34,448 nucleotides of DNA from Chromera velia (lineage: Eukaryota > Sar > Chromeraceae): positions 1,963-36,410 of the forward strand of contig JAHBMJ010001014.1 of NCBI GenBank assembly GCA_018398765.1. Direction: 5' to 3'. Below the pieces are notes generated by a model. The model was not told the origin of the DNA and ran no database searches. It saw only the letters and a program-made list of their open reading frames with translations. Each line of letters opens with the position of its first letter. Position 1 is the stretch's first letter. Positions 1-9,348 of this stretch are shown one piece after another. The position numbers and the translations under genes were made by a program.

Positions 1-68
1 AAAGAAAGAAAGAAAGAAAGAAAGAAAGAGAAAGAGAGAGAGAAAGAGTTTTGAAGAGAAAGAGTTTT

Positions 69-103
<35 letters not shown>

Positions 104-115
104 AGACAGACAAGA
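1..115. repeat. AAAG / GA microsatellite
   Basis: Tandem AAAG units at the very start of the window pass into GA dinucleotides, with two copies of a GAGTTTTGAAGAGA-like unit between them. The array is cut by the window edge. ORFs reading as Arg-Glu repeats here are products of the repeat. Confidence 0.9.
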
Positions 116-1891
116 CAGAGGGAGCAAAGGACTTGTGTGGAGAATTTGTAACTCAGAGGCAACGAGACTGAAGAGAGCCAGGAATGCCGACAGGGAGAAA
201 AGGAGGGCGGTCGGAAGGAAGGAATATGGCCGGGAGGGAATAAATCACCAGGCAAAAAAGAAAGAAGAGAGGAGAAAGTAGAAAAGAGAAGAGTTGCGCT
301 GTGTGTGTGGTTGGACGACAGGACAGGACAGGACAGACTCGGGGGGATCTGTTCCTTCCGTTCAGAACAAAAAAGTCTTTTCTTTCATGCATGGATTCAG
401 GGTCACGTTTTCGCCTCCTTGCTCCTCAACAGATTGCATACATTACTATGCGCACACACTCACTGACTCACCCACACGCTCTCTCCCCTACAGACTGACT
501 GACTGACCCTGCGCAGTTGCCTCAAAGTCCTCGAGTCTAGTTCCCTCGCTGCACGCAGGCAGGCAGGGAGGAACACATACAGAAATAGGGACCCGCGCAA
601 GAAAGAGATTGTAAGGACGACTTGCTGCGTCCCCCTGATCATGCATGCATTCATCACTTCAATTCTTCCCGCTGGCCAGAGGCTCATGTGTGCCGGCCTT
701 GTTTTACTTTGACTGAGTAAAATAATTCGATCAGTGGCTCTTCTACCTGCCTGGCTGACTTCTGAGCTTGCAATGACCGGCCCAGGTGAACTTCCTTCCG
801 TCTCTTGGTGCGGGGCGTCGAAACAAAAAAAACATTTCTTTTTTGGAGGAGGGTATGAATGCTATGGGAGGGCTAGGGCAAAAAGGGGAGAGGAGAGGAG
901 ACGAGAGGAGAGGAGAGGAGTAAATTTCGGGGTGACGGCCTGCTTCCGTCTGTATTCAGCTATTCAGGACACGCTCATATTTAATGAGAGGCGTCATGCA
1001 TTCAACAAAACGAACGAAGAAGGGTCTCTTATCAATGACTTAATTCGGCAGGAGCGCGAACAAAAAGGGCGATCATTATCGAATGAATACTAAGAGGCAA
1101 GCAGGAGAAGGGAGAGATGACGGTCTGGAAGGAAAAAGACTCCGGAGAGCGAGCGTTGAGATGAAGGGAGGGAAGAATGAAGACACAAAAAACAGTCCAG
1201 AAGACCGAAGGGAGAGGCCATCAATCATCCTCCACGCCGGCACTGTCACAGCCACTGTGGAAACATTTGAAAACGTCACATCTAGAAAACAAAAGATAAC
1301 AGTCGACTGCGCAGGATATGTTCAACGAGAAGATGCCCGAAACAAGGAGGGAGACAGGGAGAGGCGAAGAAACCACCAGGGAAACCTTGTTAGTTGCTGC
1401 ATGTTTGGGTGGAAGGAATGCAGTGGAAGGCGAAGAGAGAGAGGATAGCGTCAGAGAGTGGCATCGAACGTTTCTAGTGAGAGTGGGGAAGTACAAGAAA
1501 AGTGAACTTTAATTACAGACGATGGGTGGACAAAAGAAACAGCGTGGGTAGTTCCTCTGAAGGTTGGTTCATTCTCACACGTCCCCCCCCATGCAGCAAT
1601 GCGGGCTTGATGAAACACTGCGACAAGGCACTGATGAATCGTTCCACTACAGTCAGAGAAGTGAAGGGAGGGGAGGGGGGGGGAAAGAAGCAAAGAGAGA
1701 AGGTATACTGTATGGGCACTAAAGTAGCCCAACGTTCAAAAGAACGCAGACCAGTTGACGCGTAAAATCTCGAGGCTGAGAGCACGACGGCAAGCTCAAG
1801 GCAGGTAGCAGCGACCAAGAAGGCAAGAAGGAAAACTCAAGAGCTATGGAGGCAGTGCGTCGATCGATGCACACAACCATGAGAGGATGGA
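116..1891. other. Purine-rich stretch without a recognisable gene
   Basis: Several ORFs of 60-120 codons cross this stretch on both strands. They are compositionally biased (Arg/Glu/Lys or Ser/Phe/Leu), overlap one another, and show no domain or convincing splice structure. A GGAGA-type pentamer repeat lies at about 885-920. I see no RNA gene. It may hold untranslated sequence of a gene lying to the left. Confidence 0.5.
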
Positions 1892-2020
1892 TTATTTATT
1901 TGCCTGACCTGCCTCCTTGAAGATGGCATCGTCGACCTCATCCAGATCGAAATCGAAAGGATCGACCACCTCGGCCTTTTCCTTTTCCTTTTCTTTTCGA
2001 TGGGTCCCTGTTTCAGTCAT
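1892..2020 (-). CDS. Short acidic ORF, 42 aa, possible small gene or terminal exon
   Basis: Reading from an ATG at 2020-2018 to TAA at 1894-1892 gives 42 residues: a short N-terminus, a Lys/Glu run (RKEKEKEKAE), then an acidic and aromatic segment DPFDFDLDEVDDAIFKEA. This composition is unlike the random ORFs nearby and resembles a genuine protein C-terminus. An AG dinucleotide at 2009-2008 inside the ORF could instead be a splice acceptor, making it the last exon (1892-2007) of a gene with exons to the right. I could not find such exons. Its strand fits the alternating gene order, being divergent from the membrane-protein gene at 2751. Function unknown. Confidence 0.35.
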   Translation of the reverse strand: MTETGTHRKEKEKEKAEVVDPFDFDLDEVDDAIFKEAGQANK

Positions 2021-2750
2021 GGGGATCAAATAAGAAACCTCAGCGCATTTCCCGGATGAGTGGAAAAACGGAGCAGTACAACCTGGGCTACAGTCCAGCT
2101 GTCATGCAGACAGACAAGACAGTCTGCCTTTCCCAGGGCGGTTAGATTTGTTCCTGAAGGCAGAAATCCAAGGCGAAGGCAGACCTGGCGTGAAACGAAT
2201 CGACGTATGGAGCAATGATGTTAAGTAAATTAAAGAAAGGAGGATGATCGAAGGAGAGTAAAGAAATTAACCCAACCTGGGCCAATCATCGTCGGATCGA
2301 AGTCTGACTGACAAAGTTAATTTCAACCCCAGGGGGCGGCGCTTGCAAGTTGGGGGCCCCCGGCGCCGGGCATGGCCACGCCGCCACGGGCGCCCGGCGC
2401 CGCGTCCCAAGAGCCATATGGAGCCGTCTACACTAACTTTGCATTCAGTCTCCCTGACCAAGGCTGACTCTACCTTGACACCTTCAGCCTGATTCAAGGG
2501 CTAGAGCCTTTGACAGTGAGTGACCTCTGGGGTTTGATTGATCATTCAGAAGGCGTCGAAAAAGACCGTCAGATAGCATGAGATGGCATGAGCAAACAGT
2601 CAATGCGTGCATAAGTGTTTTCCCGTCTCTCGCTCGTGCGATATACTATCAGACGGCTCATGTACCCTCGCACAACGTGCAGAGAGATACAGAGATGACC
2701 TGACTGTTTGCTCTGTTCTGTTTTGAAACTCGATTGGAGAGGAAGGAAGG
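2021..2750. other. Intergenic region, GC-rich centre
   Basis: This lies between the short minus-strand ORF and the plus-strand gene starting at 2751. It holds a very GC-rich palindromic segment at about 2335-2405 (listed separately). A 76-residue minus-strand ORF at 2267-2497 is biased and has no recognisable domain. Promoters for the flanking genes could lie here, but no core promoter element can be named with confidence. Confidence 0.4.
2361..2402. repeat. GC-rich inverted repeat, 11-nt arms
   Basis: CGGCGCCGGGC at 2361-2371 is the exact reverse complement of GCCCGGCGCCG at 2392-2402, with a 20-nt spacer. A GGGGGCCCCC palindrome lies immediately to the left. The segment could form a strong hairpin. 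Similar GC-only palindromes occur next to other gene starts in this window. Confidence 0.75.
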
Positions 2751-5633
2751 ATGCTTGCATTGGATCAGTGGATTCTCCTTGCGTGGGTATGTGGGGTGGT
2801 GAGCGTGTGGGTTCTCGAGCACCCTGTTCGTCGCCCCCAGACGAAATACGTGCGTCTGGCAAGACAAATGTCCATGGTGCGGAAACAGTGCGAGGGTGTG
2901 AGGGTGAGCGTACGTGAGTTCATCCACTCTTTCGGGTTCTTTGAAAATTTCGGTCTCGTCACTGCAATCGCCATCTTAGTTGAGGTGGGTTGCATGCAGT
3001 GAAAGAGACAGACACTGATCAGATATGTGACAGGCAGATTTGAAGGTTTTGAAGGGTGTGCTTCCGATCTTTTTGTCATGTTTTAGCAAACCACGCTGTC
3101 CATTTTTTTTCTTCGTGTCCTCTATCTTTCCTTTTGTCGCGAAGTCTCCTCTCTCTTTTCGTCTGTTTTGCCATCTTCGTCTGTTCACCATTTTCTTCCG
3201 CTACCCCCCCCTGCTCTTTCGCTCTTTTTTGCCGTGTTGCTTAGTTTCCCTTCTGCCTTGCACCCATTTCTTTGCCGCAACTCAAACCCTGATGCCCGTA
3301 CCTGCACACAACCGCGAACTAAGTTCAACAAAAGGTTTTGTACAATGCTCATCAATTCATCCGATTTGACTTGTGTCCCCCCCCTGTCGCAAAGCCAAGC
3401 CCGCCTCTGTCGCCTCTCCTGAACTGCTGCAGCATTAGCACCATTTCCCAAATCAGCGGGAGTATGGGAATTAATCTTGAGAAAAGAGGATCGAAACAGA
3501 AGAAATTAAGTCCGGTTAATTGTTGATTGGTCAACTCATTTGCGGAATATTTTTTGTGCCGACTGCAGCTCCACCTCTTTTTGACTAAGAGGGAGTACTA
3601 CAGCGGTGTCTTTTGGCATTCAGTGGTTGGGTATGTGGGGGCCAACCACCTGCTGTACGGCTTGCACAACATGGCGGGGACCTTCGGGCTGGTGTGTCAG
3701 GAGACGCAGAGTAAAATAAAAGAGGTGGCGGGGGTGGGAGGAATGCTGAAGAAAGAGATGGAGGGCGACGGCTGCATGGACAAATGGACTGTGTCAGTCA
3801 GTCTGTCTGTCAGTCAGTCAGGCACTCTGGCGCTCTGTGTCTGTCTGTCTGTCTGTCTTTTTTTGTGTGTGTCTCCGTCTATCTTCCCGTGCCTGCCTTT
3901 GTCGCCTGTTTGGACAGAAGGGAGAAAAAAAAAACACGGCGTACAGCCTGCCTATCTGTCTGTCTGCCTACCTGCCTGTCTGCCTAACTGCCTGCCTGTC
4001 TGTCTGTTCATGAAGAAAAGGAGGGAAAAGAAGTGGAAGAAACATATAGCCTGTCTGTCTGTCTGTCTGTCTGCCTGCCTGTCTGCCTGCCTGTCTGTCT
4101 GTCCCGACCGAATGTCTGTCCCGGAGACCCTGCTGGTTTGTCTGTGAGGCCGCGTGCGGGAAAGAGGAAGAAAGAAGACGTTGCAGCTAGGATCACCGTC
4201 CGGGTGCATTTTCTTTTTTTCTTAATTGGTACATTTTTTTTCACCGCCTGTTGTGCGTCCGTCGGTCTCTTCTTTTCTTCTGCCTATTTCCCCCCCTTTC
4301 TCTTGTAGATGTATCCCTTTTCTCCCCGTTCTTCATCCTCCAGCGCTCACCTGCCCACTTCCGTTCGTGTCTCTGTTTTGTTTTGTTGTGTTATCTGATC
4401 ATCCAATTTCGTCGCGTTCTTCCGTTCTTCTCCGTTTCGCCGCTCTCTGTTCTGCTGTCTTTCTACAAGTGTCTAATTTCTCTCCTTCTTGTTGCAGCAT
4501 TAATTCTCCGTCTGCATGCATGTTCTTCTCTCGAGCCCATTCTGGCGTCCCCACGACTGACTGAGATGGCCCCATGACTGACTGAGAAGGCCCCATGACT
4601 GACTGAGATGGCCCCATGACTCACTGAGATGGCCCCATGACTGACTGAGATGGTCCCATGACTGACTGAGAAGGCCCCATGACTGACTGAGATGGCCCCA
4701 TGACTGACTGAGATGGCCCCATGACTGACTGAGAAGGCTCCATGACTGACTGAGGCCCATGACTGACTGAGATGGCCCCATGACTGACTGAGATGGCCCC
4801 ATGACTGACTGAGATGGACGACACATGCCTGCCTGCCTGCCTATATGTCTGCTTGTTCGTGTGTCTCTCTGCAGATACTTGTGGAACTTCTCTGAACACA
4901 GACTGGCAGATGTCTGGGTGCATCTCGGCATGGCTCTCCTGCACCCGCTTCGAGTTGACCACTGGCTGTGCCTGGTCCTGCACGTGATGAAGTACAGCGG
5001 CCACCCGATCCCCCAGGGCCTCTCTGTGCCTGTGCAGGTAGTAAGTGCACGCATGCAGGTCTAGCTCTAGCTTTGGTGTTTGGGTGTGACGGTCTCAGCC
5101 GGTTGCTTGCTTTGCCTGTTCGTGTGTTCATGAGTACTTGATTTCTTTGAGTGCATACATGAGTGTTTTGATAGAAATCAAGTGTTATCTCTTGTCTGCG
5201 TTTTTTATTTTTTGCATTCCGACTCCCATTTGGTTCTCGATGTATCGATGGCGAGATCTTTGCATTGATTGATGTCACCTTGAACGTTGATGATACCTTC
5301 CTTGCATTGAAGGTACGATGCATGGGTGCCTCTACTCAATTGTCCCTGCACGCTATGCAGGTGGGCGCGGGGACACTTCCCCTCGATGACGTTGTGGACG
5401 TTTGGGCCCACAGTTTCTCGTCTCTCCGTGCACTCGGCGTTCGTTGGTTTTTGGTCTCGGTGGTCTTGGCGGAGGCGCAGAGGTGGATCTTGCGGAGGGA
5501 GGTGGTCTCACACCACGGGAAAAAAGGGAGGAGGGATGGGAGCCCCAAGTGCCAGGTGGAGACGGCAAAAAATGCAGACAACCGCCAGGATTCTCCAAAC
5601 GTCCAGGGTCCAGAATCAATCAAGGGAGGATGA
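2751..5633 (+). CDS. Predicted multi-pass membrane protein, four exons, unknown family
   Basis: Proposed exons are 2751-2984, 3569-3792, 4875-5040 and 5361-5633, giving 298 residues. All three acceptors end in TGCAG; donors are GTGGGT, GTCAGT and GTAAGT. Phases agree at each join: phase 0, then two bases left over at 3792 completed by one base at 4875, then phase 0. Hydrophobic stretches lie near residues 5-22 (WILLAWVCGVVSVWVL), 62-84 (spanning the first join), 89-105, about 168-185 (with LRVDHWLCLVLHVM) and about 227-245, suggesting four or five membrane spans. The C-terminus is basic and hydrophilic. The start was chosen as the first ATG of the exon; an upstream exon cannot be excluded. 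The donor of exon 2 could alternatively be GTGTCA two bases earlier, but that breaks the frame. I do not recognise the family. Introns 1 and 2 are pyrimidine-rich, and intron 2 carries CTGT repeats and a minisatellite. Confidence 0.65.
3793..4115. repeat. CTGT/CTGC tetranucleotide arrays in intron 2
   Basis: The intron begins with GTCAGTCAGTCTGTCTGTC, so the donor itself is part of the repeat. Further CTGT/CTGC blocks lie at about 3838-3860, 3948-4010 and 4050-4105, separated by purine-rich spacers such as GAAGAAAAGGAGGGAAAAGAAG. ORFs through this region (Cys-Leu-Ser-Val repeats) are artefacts of the repeat. Confidence 0.85.
4551..4816. repeat. 21-bp minisatellite, about 13 copies, in intron 2
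   Basis: The consensus unit is approximately ATGACTGACTGAGATGGCCCC. Copies vary at a few positions (GATGG versus GAAGG, one CTCACTG, one TGGTCCC), and one copy is shortened at about 4752-4760. It ends about 60 bases before the exon 3 acceptor. A minus-strand ORF through it (SQSVMGP-like heptads) is open only because 21 is divisible by 3. Confidence 0.9.
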
Positions 5634-5648
5634 CGCGTGGTGGATGGA

Positions 5649-5671
5649 CTCTCTCTCTCTCTTTCTCTCTT

Positions 5672-5716
<45 letters not shown>

Positions 5717-5770
5717 TTCTCTGTCTCTCTCCCTCTCTTTCTCTCTCTCTCTCTTTCTCTGTCTCTCTCC

Positions 5771-5813
<43 letters not shown>
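5649..5813. repeat. CT dinucleotide microsatellite
   Basis: About 165 bases of near-pure CT with scattered TTTCT, GTCTCT and CCCTCT interruptions lie just after the stop codon of the membrane-protein gene. All ORFs here (Ser-Leu or Arg-Glu repeats) are artefacts. Confidence 0.95.
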
Positions 5814-5816
<3 letters not shown>

Positions 5817-7451
5817 AATTGTCAGACAAATAGGCTCGCTGGCTGGCTGCCTGGCTGGCTGGCTGACTGACTGACTGACTGTCACCGTAAAACCGTAACG
5901 GTCGTGGACGGTTTCAGCCCTTCTCATGCAGTGGCCGGCTGAATCACTTCAAAGCAATCTCTCCGTGTTGGGCCTGAGTAGTGTTGGGCCTAGTTGGGCC
6001 GGCTGGACATGTGGACTCGATCGGAAAGATCACTGTGGCCTCATCCGATATACTACTAAGCATGCAGAACTAGATGCAGAAGATGGCTGAAAACGTACAA
6101 GAATCATTCTTCAATCCATTATGCAAGCTGTACGCGACTGCGGTGCCAGTGTGTAGCAAGAGGTGCAATACTGCTTGAACTTTGCCTCGAAGCCAGTCTT
6201 CTGTGTAGCTTATGTTGAGCTTATATTACTCGTATATAATATTTTAATTTAGAAATTAATAAGTATATGACTGTATATCTAAGTTATGTGAAGTTGCGTC
6301 ATACCTTGAGTTCTTAACTCCTAGCTTGACTCATGTACGTGAACAGAGCATAGTAAAATAAGTTACATTGCATGTACGCTAGCATGCACGGTCTTATTCA
6401 ACTACATATACAACCAAAAGGTTTGGCTGGTCAGATAATCAGAAACTACGTCAAATTAAAACGTGGCACACTTTCACCAGATATGCAACATGTGTGTCGC
6501 CACTGTTGCGGCGCACTGTCGTCTTTCACAAAAATGATTGGGACTAGTGGTGTTAGTGGCAGTGGTCAGACAGCTTTCAGTAATTAACATTTAGTCTCTA
6601 CTCACGACGACGATAATACGGTTTTGCATGAATTCTGGCATAAATTTAGCTTGTCTAGCTGTATCTATAGAATAAAAAATAAAATTATACAAATTAATTA
6701 ATTAATTCAATTAATTAATAAAAATTATTTAACTACTACCACATTATTTTGTATGTCATTTCAATTCCTATCTCAATTCAAGTTCATATTTAGATTCACA
6801 CTTTAATAACAAAACAGTCACAAAGTTGACACAAACATCCAAAACTTGCATAATTCTTCTATGGTTTACAAAGTGACATTTTTATTTACATATAGTACGG
6901 CGTGCTGAGGGATACTGAAGGGAGCCCATTGATCGGTTCATTCGGACAATCAAACGAGTCGATCGATCAAACTGAATTAACGTGCTGGTACGTAATTGAC
7001 GTATTCGCTTCCCCACCATGATCTTTGTGAGCGTGAACCCATGCATGCAGAGCATTTCACTCTAGATTTCACTGCTTCAATTAGACAAAAAATCGTTGGG
7101 CAGGGGAAAGAAAAATGCTTCAAGTGATCGATTGCTGCGGGTGTGAGTGGGAACTTTGACTGAAGAAAAAGGGACGGAAAGAAGGAAAGCAGATGGTATC
7201 TTCTGATGAGGCAGTCTGTCTGCAGATGCACAGGCCCGAAAGGAAACTTGAATGAAGGCTTGCGATGTTTGAGAGAATGAATTCAAGGTATTCTGAGATT
7301 GCCATGCAGCAAGCAAACTAACAAACTCGTACAAACTCGCCGAGCGGCCCGAGCGGCCATGCACCCCCTCCCCCCAAGATGCGAAATCAATTAAGTCAAT
7401 CAATGGAATATCGTTCATTCATTCATTCATTGAACGAAGACAATTAATGAC
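5814..7451. other. Convergent intergenic region with AT-rich core
   Basis: It separates the 3' ends of the membrane-protein gene and the aminotransferase. From about 6180 to 6900 the DNA becomes strongly AT-rich, with TTAATTAATTAATT-type stretches near 6690-6720. A 71-residue ORF at 6372-6587 has no recognisable domain. ORFs near 7000-7418 on the minus strand are downstream of the aminotransferase stop and look like untranslated sequence. No RNA gene seen. Confidence 0.5.
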
Positions 7452-8792
7452 TCACAATCGGTGTCTGCTACAGAAGGCCGCAATTCGATTCACGGCTTCC
7501 TCCAGCATACCGATCGGTGGGGTTGTGACTATCCGAAAGAACCCCTTATACTGAAAGCAGGCCCCCGGAAGCACAAACACACTCTCTTCCTCTAGTAGCC
7601 TCCTCCCAAACTCCTCATCATCCTCAAATTTCAACACCGAAGGGTCAACACGCACCATCACATACATCGCCCCCCGGGGCCTCACTGCCGTCAGCCCCTC
7701 AATCTTCTCAATCCCCCCACACACCACTCGCGCGTGCTCTTCCAATCTTATCTTCACGTCTTCAAAGTAGTCGGCAGGCGTTTTCTCCAACAAGGACGGC
7801 ACTAACGCCTGTGCGAGAGAACACGGGCCCAGATTGATTGTTGCCACCGTGCCCAAACCATTCCGCACCCCCCCCATCGTATTCTGCCTGTCATGCACAA
7901 TCACCCAGCCAACCCTCCAGCCGGGAATCATGAACTGCTTCGCCAGTCCTCCCACTGAGAGAATCGGCACGTTCTCACTCAGGGAAGAGGCAGAGTGAAA
8001 GGACACCCCTGGGAATCCCATGTCCGCATAGATCTCATCTGAGATTAACACCTTGCCTCTTTTCTCGAGGAGAAAGAGGAGGTCCTGCAGGTGCTCTTTG
8101 GAGAACACAGAACCTGTGGGGTTGGAGGGGTTGTTGATCAGTACTGCTTTCACATTCGGTTGGCTCTGCAGCTGTCTATCTAGGTCCTCTAGGTCAATCT
8201 CCCACTCCTTCTCTGGAAGGAGGTTGTAGTGTGAGAAGTGTATGCCTTTGCTTTCACACATCGTCTGATAGAGGGGAAACCCGGGTCGGGGCAGGAGGAC
8301 AGAGTCTGTTCCAGGCTCGAACAGAACGGAGAAGCAATAGTCAAGTGCTTGGGAACAGCCAGAGGTTAGAACCACGTCATTGGCTGTCAGTTGGGGAGAC
8401 GGGGATGGGGGGGAGAACCGTCTGGCGATGCAGCTTCGGACTTCCTGGTAACCGGATGAGTGCGCGTAACCGTTGTACCGTCCCGTCTCGTAGATTCTTT
8501 TCAATTCATCAAACACATGGGAGGGCGGTGTAAAGTTTCCAAACACCGTAGGATCACCAATGGAGAGGGGGATGACTTCCTTCTTGGGATTAGGCTTCAC
8601 GCCCATCCTGTCTACTAGCTCTCGAATCGGGTTGCGGGTGCGCTTCACGAGTTCGGACACCCCGACCTCCCCTGACTCTGTCAAAGAGGCAGCACGATGA
8701 AAACATCGCCTGAACAAACTCAAACGAGGAGACATGGGAATGCTTTTCTGCGAACGGTAAGAAGGCAGGGAGCTGCCCACCACAAACCACAC
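7452..8792 (-). CDS. TAT: Tyrosine aminotransferase-like PLP enzyme (class I/II aminotransferase)
   Basis: An uninterrupted 446-residue ORF covers the whole fold. Family enzymes move the amino group of tyrosine or related amino acids to 2-oxoglutarate using pyridoxal phosphate. Visible landmarks: NPSNPTG at 221-227, SDEIYADM at 251-258 with Asp252 for the cofactor ring nitrogen, GGLAKQFMIPGWRVGW with Lys285 as the Schiff-base lysine, and Arg420 in GFFRIV as the likely substrate carboxylate arginine. The tyrosine/nicotianamine aminotransferase subfamily fits best; exact substrate is inferred. Length matches the family (about 400-450). The first 45 residues are basic, Ser-rich and poor in acids, resembling a mitochondrial transit peptide, especially from Met20 (8735), which is an equally good start. 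A CTTTCAG just upstream of Met1 might be an acceptor for a 5' untranslated exon. The gene is intronless, unlike its neighbours, and divergent from the glycosyltransferase. Confidence 0.93.
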   Translation of the reverse strand: MWFVVGSSLPSYRSQKSIPMSPRLSLFRRCFHRAASLTESGEVGVSELVKRTRNPIRELVDRMGVKPNPKKEVIPLSIGDPTVFGNFTPPSHVFDELKRIYETGRYNGYAHSSGYQEVRSCIARRFSPPSPSPQLTANDVVLTSGCSQALDYCFSVLFEPGTDSVLLPRPGFPLYQTMCESKGIHFSHYNLLPEKEWEIDLEDLDRQLQSQPNVKAVLINNPSNPTGSVFSKEHLQDLLFLLEKRGKVLISDEIYADMGFPGVSFHSASSLSENVPILSVGGLAKQFMIPGWRVGWVIVHDRQNTMGGVRNGLGTVATINLGPCSLAQALVPSLLEKTPADYFEDVKIRLEEHARVVCGGIEKIEGLTAVRPRGAMYVMVRVDPSVLKFEDDEEFGRRLLEEESVFVLPGACFQYKGFFRIVTTPPIGMLEEAVNRIAAFCSRHRL

Positions 8793-9348
8793 TGAAAGTT
8801 AATTTAAATATTCTTTCCACCTGAGCAACAGATGACGTCGCCGGAGCGCTCTGACAACGGTGGAACAGTTTCGATTCAGACAGTCGACTATTGTTGATCT
8901 GCGCTCTGCGTGAGCTTCACTAGGGGAGGGGGGTCAGCCTTTAGCACCTGTTCTGGTGGTTCTTCGAAACTTCCACTCTCAATTGGATGAAATGCCGAAT
9001 TGAGTCTTCGCTCCGGTGTTTGAACTTGACCCTGCATGAACGAAGAGTCTGAGATCTCGAGTGTCTGCTCCCCGCGCGGCGCCGCGGATCAATCGCGCAT
9101 GCATGCATGCATCTGCGGCGCCGCGTGTCATCGCGCGGAAAGATGGATGGACGGGTCGATCGGCTTGACATCACTGAGAGGAGGTTCAGTGATGAGGTGG
9201 GCACCGATTGCATCATCAAACGCAAGTTGCAGTCAGTCTTTCTTTGTAATTGCAAACCGTGATGCGGACTTGCTGTACATATTGACCGAGAAAGAGCAGA
9301 CCCATCCGCCCCTCCGTCCATCCATTTTCGCTCCTCGGGCGTGCAGGC
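8793..9348. promoter_or_regulatory. Divergent intergenic region, probable shared promoter area
   Basis: These 556 bases separate the starts of two divergent genes, so both promoters must lie within or near them. A symmetric block at 9072-9140 holds two copies of the palindrome GCGGCGCCGC (9076-9085 and 9115-9124) flanking CGCGCATGCATGCATGCATC. GCATGC-type sites are known ApiAP2 targets in apicomplexans; use here is inference. ORFs crossing the region on both strands are not convincing. Confidence 0.45.

Noticed and set aside
4500-5054. 184-codon minus-strand ORF with SQSVMGP/SQSWGHL repeats
   Set aside because: It reads through a 21-bp intronic minisatellite; a period divisible by 3 keeps the frame open without coding meaning, and it overlaps exon 3 of a better-supported gene.
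5336-5927. Arg-Glu and Ser-Leu repeat ORFs on both strands
   Set aside because: They are translations of the CT microsatellite at 5649-5813.
6372-6587. 71-codon ORF in AT-rich DNA
   Set aside because: No domain, splice site or repeat relation could be seen; a chance ORF is likelier.
8231-8533. 100-codon plus-strand ORF
   Set aside because: Antisense shadow of the aminotransferase.
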